NCBI GenBank assembly: GCA_905478065.1
Contig: CAJQGZ010000029.1
Span: 1 to 36,402 of the forward strand
Direction: 5' to 3'
Length of the DNA: 36,402 bases
Source of the DNA: an uncultured bacterium
GTDB lineage: Bacteria; Fidelibacterota; Marinisomatia; Marinisomatales; UBA1611
Part shown: positions 35,858 to 36,402 of the stretch, piece by piece
Position numbering within the stretch: position 1 is the first letter of the stretch
How the letters are laid out: each line of letters starts with the position of its first letter
The notes under the pieces: generated by a model
The model's input: the letters and a program-made list of their open reading frames with translations, nothing else
The model's database searches: none
What the model was told of the DNA's origin: nothing
Program-made: the position numbers and the translations under genes

Positions 35858-36091
35858 TTAATCTATGACGTCCAATCTAGCTCTTTTGCCACCTTGCTTT
35901 GCATTAACGGCAAATACTATCGTTCTGAGCGCAGAAATATTTCGACCTTGCTTACCAATTACTTTACCGTAATCACCTTCGCCAACAGTTAGTTCATAAA
36001 TTAGTCGCTGCTCAGTTTCAACTATATTAACCTTTACCTCATCAGGCTTATCGACAAGAAGTCTAACAGCAATCTCTATAAATTCTAACAT
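35858..36091 (-). CDS. khpA: KH-domain RNA-binding protein KhpA
   Basis: A 77-aa protein made of a single type II KH domain, with the RNA-contacting GxxG loop as GKQG inside DYGKVIGKQGRNISALRTI. The start MLEFIEIAVRLLVDKPDEV is typical. A strong Shine-Dalgarno AAGGAGT (36103-36097, minus strand) lies about 6 bp before the ATG. The place between rpsP and rimM is the conserved one. KhpA relatives bind RNA with KhpB in other bacteria. Confidence 0.93.
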   Translation of the reverse strand: MLEFIEIAVRLLVDKPDEVKVNIVETEQRLIYELTVGEGDYGKVIGKQGRNISALRTIVFAVNAKQGGKRARLDVID

Positions 36092-36106
36092 AACTTACTC
36101 CTTTTT

Positions 36107-36402
36107 TTATTTCTTTTCAGATTCATCTTTCTTCTTTGGAGTCTTCGCAGGTTCTTCCTTCGCAGGTTCTTCCTTCGCAGGTTCTTCCTTCGCAGGTTCT
36201 TCCTTCGCAGGTTCTTCCTTCACAGGTTCTTCCTTCACAGGTTCTTCCTTCACAGGTTCTTCCTTCACAGGTTCTTCCTTCGCAGGTTCTTCCTTCACAG
36301 GTTCTTCCTTCACAGGTTCTTCCTTCACAGGTTCTTCCTTCACAGGTTCTTCCTTCACAGGTTCTTCCTTCACAGGTTCTTCCTTCACAGGTTCTTCCTT
36401 CA
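36107..36402 (-). CDS. rpsP: C-terminal part of a gene with KEEPV/KEEPA repeat tail, probably ribosomal protein S16
   Basis: Only the 3' end is in the window; the coding frame is open to the edge and no start is visible. What is seen is 17 pentapeptides KEEP(V/A) followed by KTPKKKDESEKK and a stop. No S16 core is visible, so the name rests on context: khpA, rimM, trmD and rplS follow in the order of the rpsP operon, and FCB-type S16 proteins often carry charged or Ala-rich C-terminal extensions. A GTG inside the repeat is only a Val codon, not a start. Another repeat-tailed protein cannot be excluded. Confidence 0.65.
   Translation of the reverse strand, partial: KEEPVKEEPVKEEPVKEEPVKEEPVKEEPVKEEPVKEEPAKEEPVKEEPVKEEPVKEEPVKEEPAKEEPAKEEPAKEEPAKEEPAKTPKKKDESEKK
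36146..36402 (-). repeat. 15-bp tandem repeat, about 17 copies, at window edge
   Basis: Tandem units of 15 bp (plus strand aggttcttccttcac or with cgc at the end) encode KEEPV or KEEPA depending on a single T/C difference in the Val/Ala codon (GTG or GCG). In translation order the visible pattern is seven V, one A, four V, then five A. The repeat continues to the window edge and probably beyond. Except for that alternating base, copies are identical. Confidence 0.97.

Noticed and set aside
36107-36388. Reading the repeat tail as a complete 93-aa gene starting at 36388
   Set aside because: The apparent start is a Val codon (GTG) in the repeat; the frame continues to the window edge, so this is the end of a larger gene.

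Overview
The window reads as a chromosomal housekeeping segment of a strongly AT-rich, diderm (LPS- and lipoprotein-bearing) bacterium. Every protein gene and every tRNA lies on the minus strand, so transcription runs from high to low coordinates across all 36.4 kb. Gene content (PorV/PorQ-like beta-barrel protein, BatA-E aerotolerance cluster, SPOR-domain protein, LolA, Lnt, GmhB) points to the FCB superphylum. Together with the KhpA gene in the rpsP-rimM-trmD-rplS operon and selA-selB, it is compatible with a marine lineage such as Marinimicrobia/SAR406. That placement is an inference from gene content, not from a marker tree.

Layout in transcription order. (1) 36402-34278: end of a repeat-tailed gene (probably rpsP, S16), then khpA, rimM, trmD and rplS, a ribosome-biogenesis operon closed by one or two hairpin terminators. 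(2) 34180-27331: selA, selB (selenocysteine insertion), mutS and a PorV-like outer-membrane protein. (3) 27318-20660: yicC, gmk, rpoZ, family-4 uracil-DNA glycosylase, dnaB, rel (ppGpp), an HU/IHF protein and ruvX. (4) 20659-14795: lnt, a small exported or membrane protein, truA, an HtrA-type protease, psd, pssA, a DUF4321 membrane protein and tatA. (5) 14686-9033: batA, batB, batC-like, batD, batE and a SPOR protein. (6) 9027-7198: yebC, ruvC, ruvA. (7) 7205-673: gcvT, ftsK, lolA, a UPF0104 flippase-like membrane protein, a gmhB-like phosphatase and ddl. (8) 507-1: tRNA-Thr(UGU), tRNA-Tyr(GUA), tRNA-Gly(UCC), tRNA-Thr(GGU) and the start of tuf, an order identical to the E. coli thrU-tyrU-glyT-thrT-tufB operon.

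Packing is very tight: most neighbours overlap (ATGA or TAATG junctions) or lie within 15 bp, and no gene-free stretch exceeds about 165 bp. Several starts are TTG or GTG directly at the upstream stop. The functions combine envelope biogenesis (ddl, gmhB, lolA, lnt, psd, pssA, tatA), DNA maintenance (mutS, udg, ruvA, ruvC, ruvX, dnaB, ftsK) and translation (tRNAs, tuf, rplS, trmD, rimM, truA, selA, selB).

I found no phage, transposon, CRISPR array, toxin-antitoxin or defence system. The most unusual feature is that three otherwise ordinary genes (ftsK, the batC-like gene and the rpsP-position gene) each carry a near-perfect in-frame tandem DNA repeat encoding a highly charged or Gln-rich low-complexity tract. 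Other points worth checking are the degraded zinc loop in GmhB, a bat operon without moxR, and selA-selB without a local tRNA-Sec or selD.
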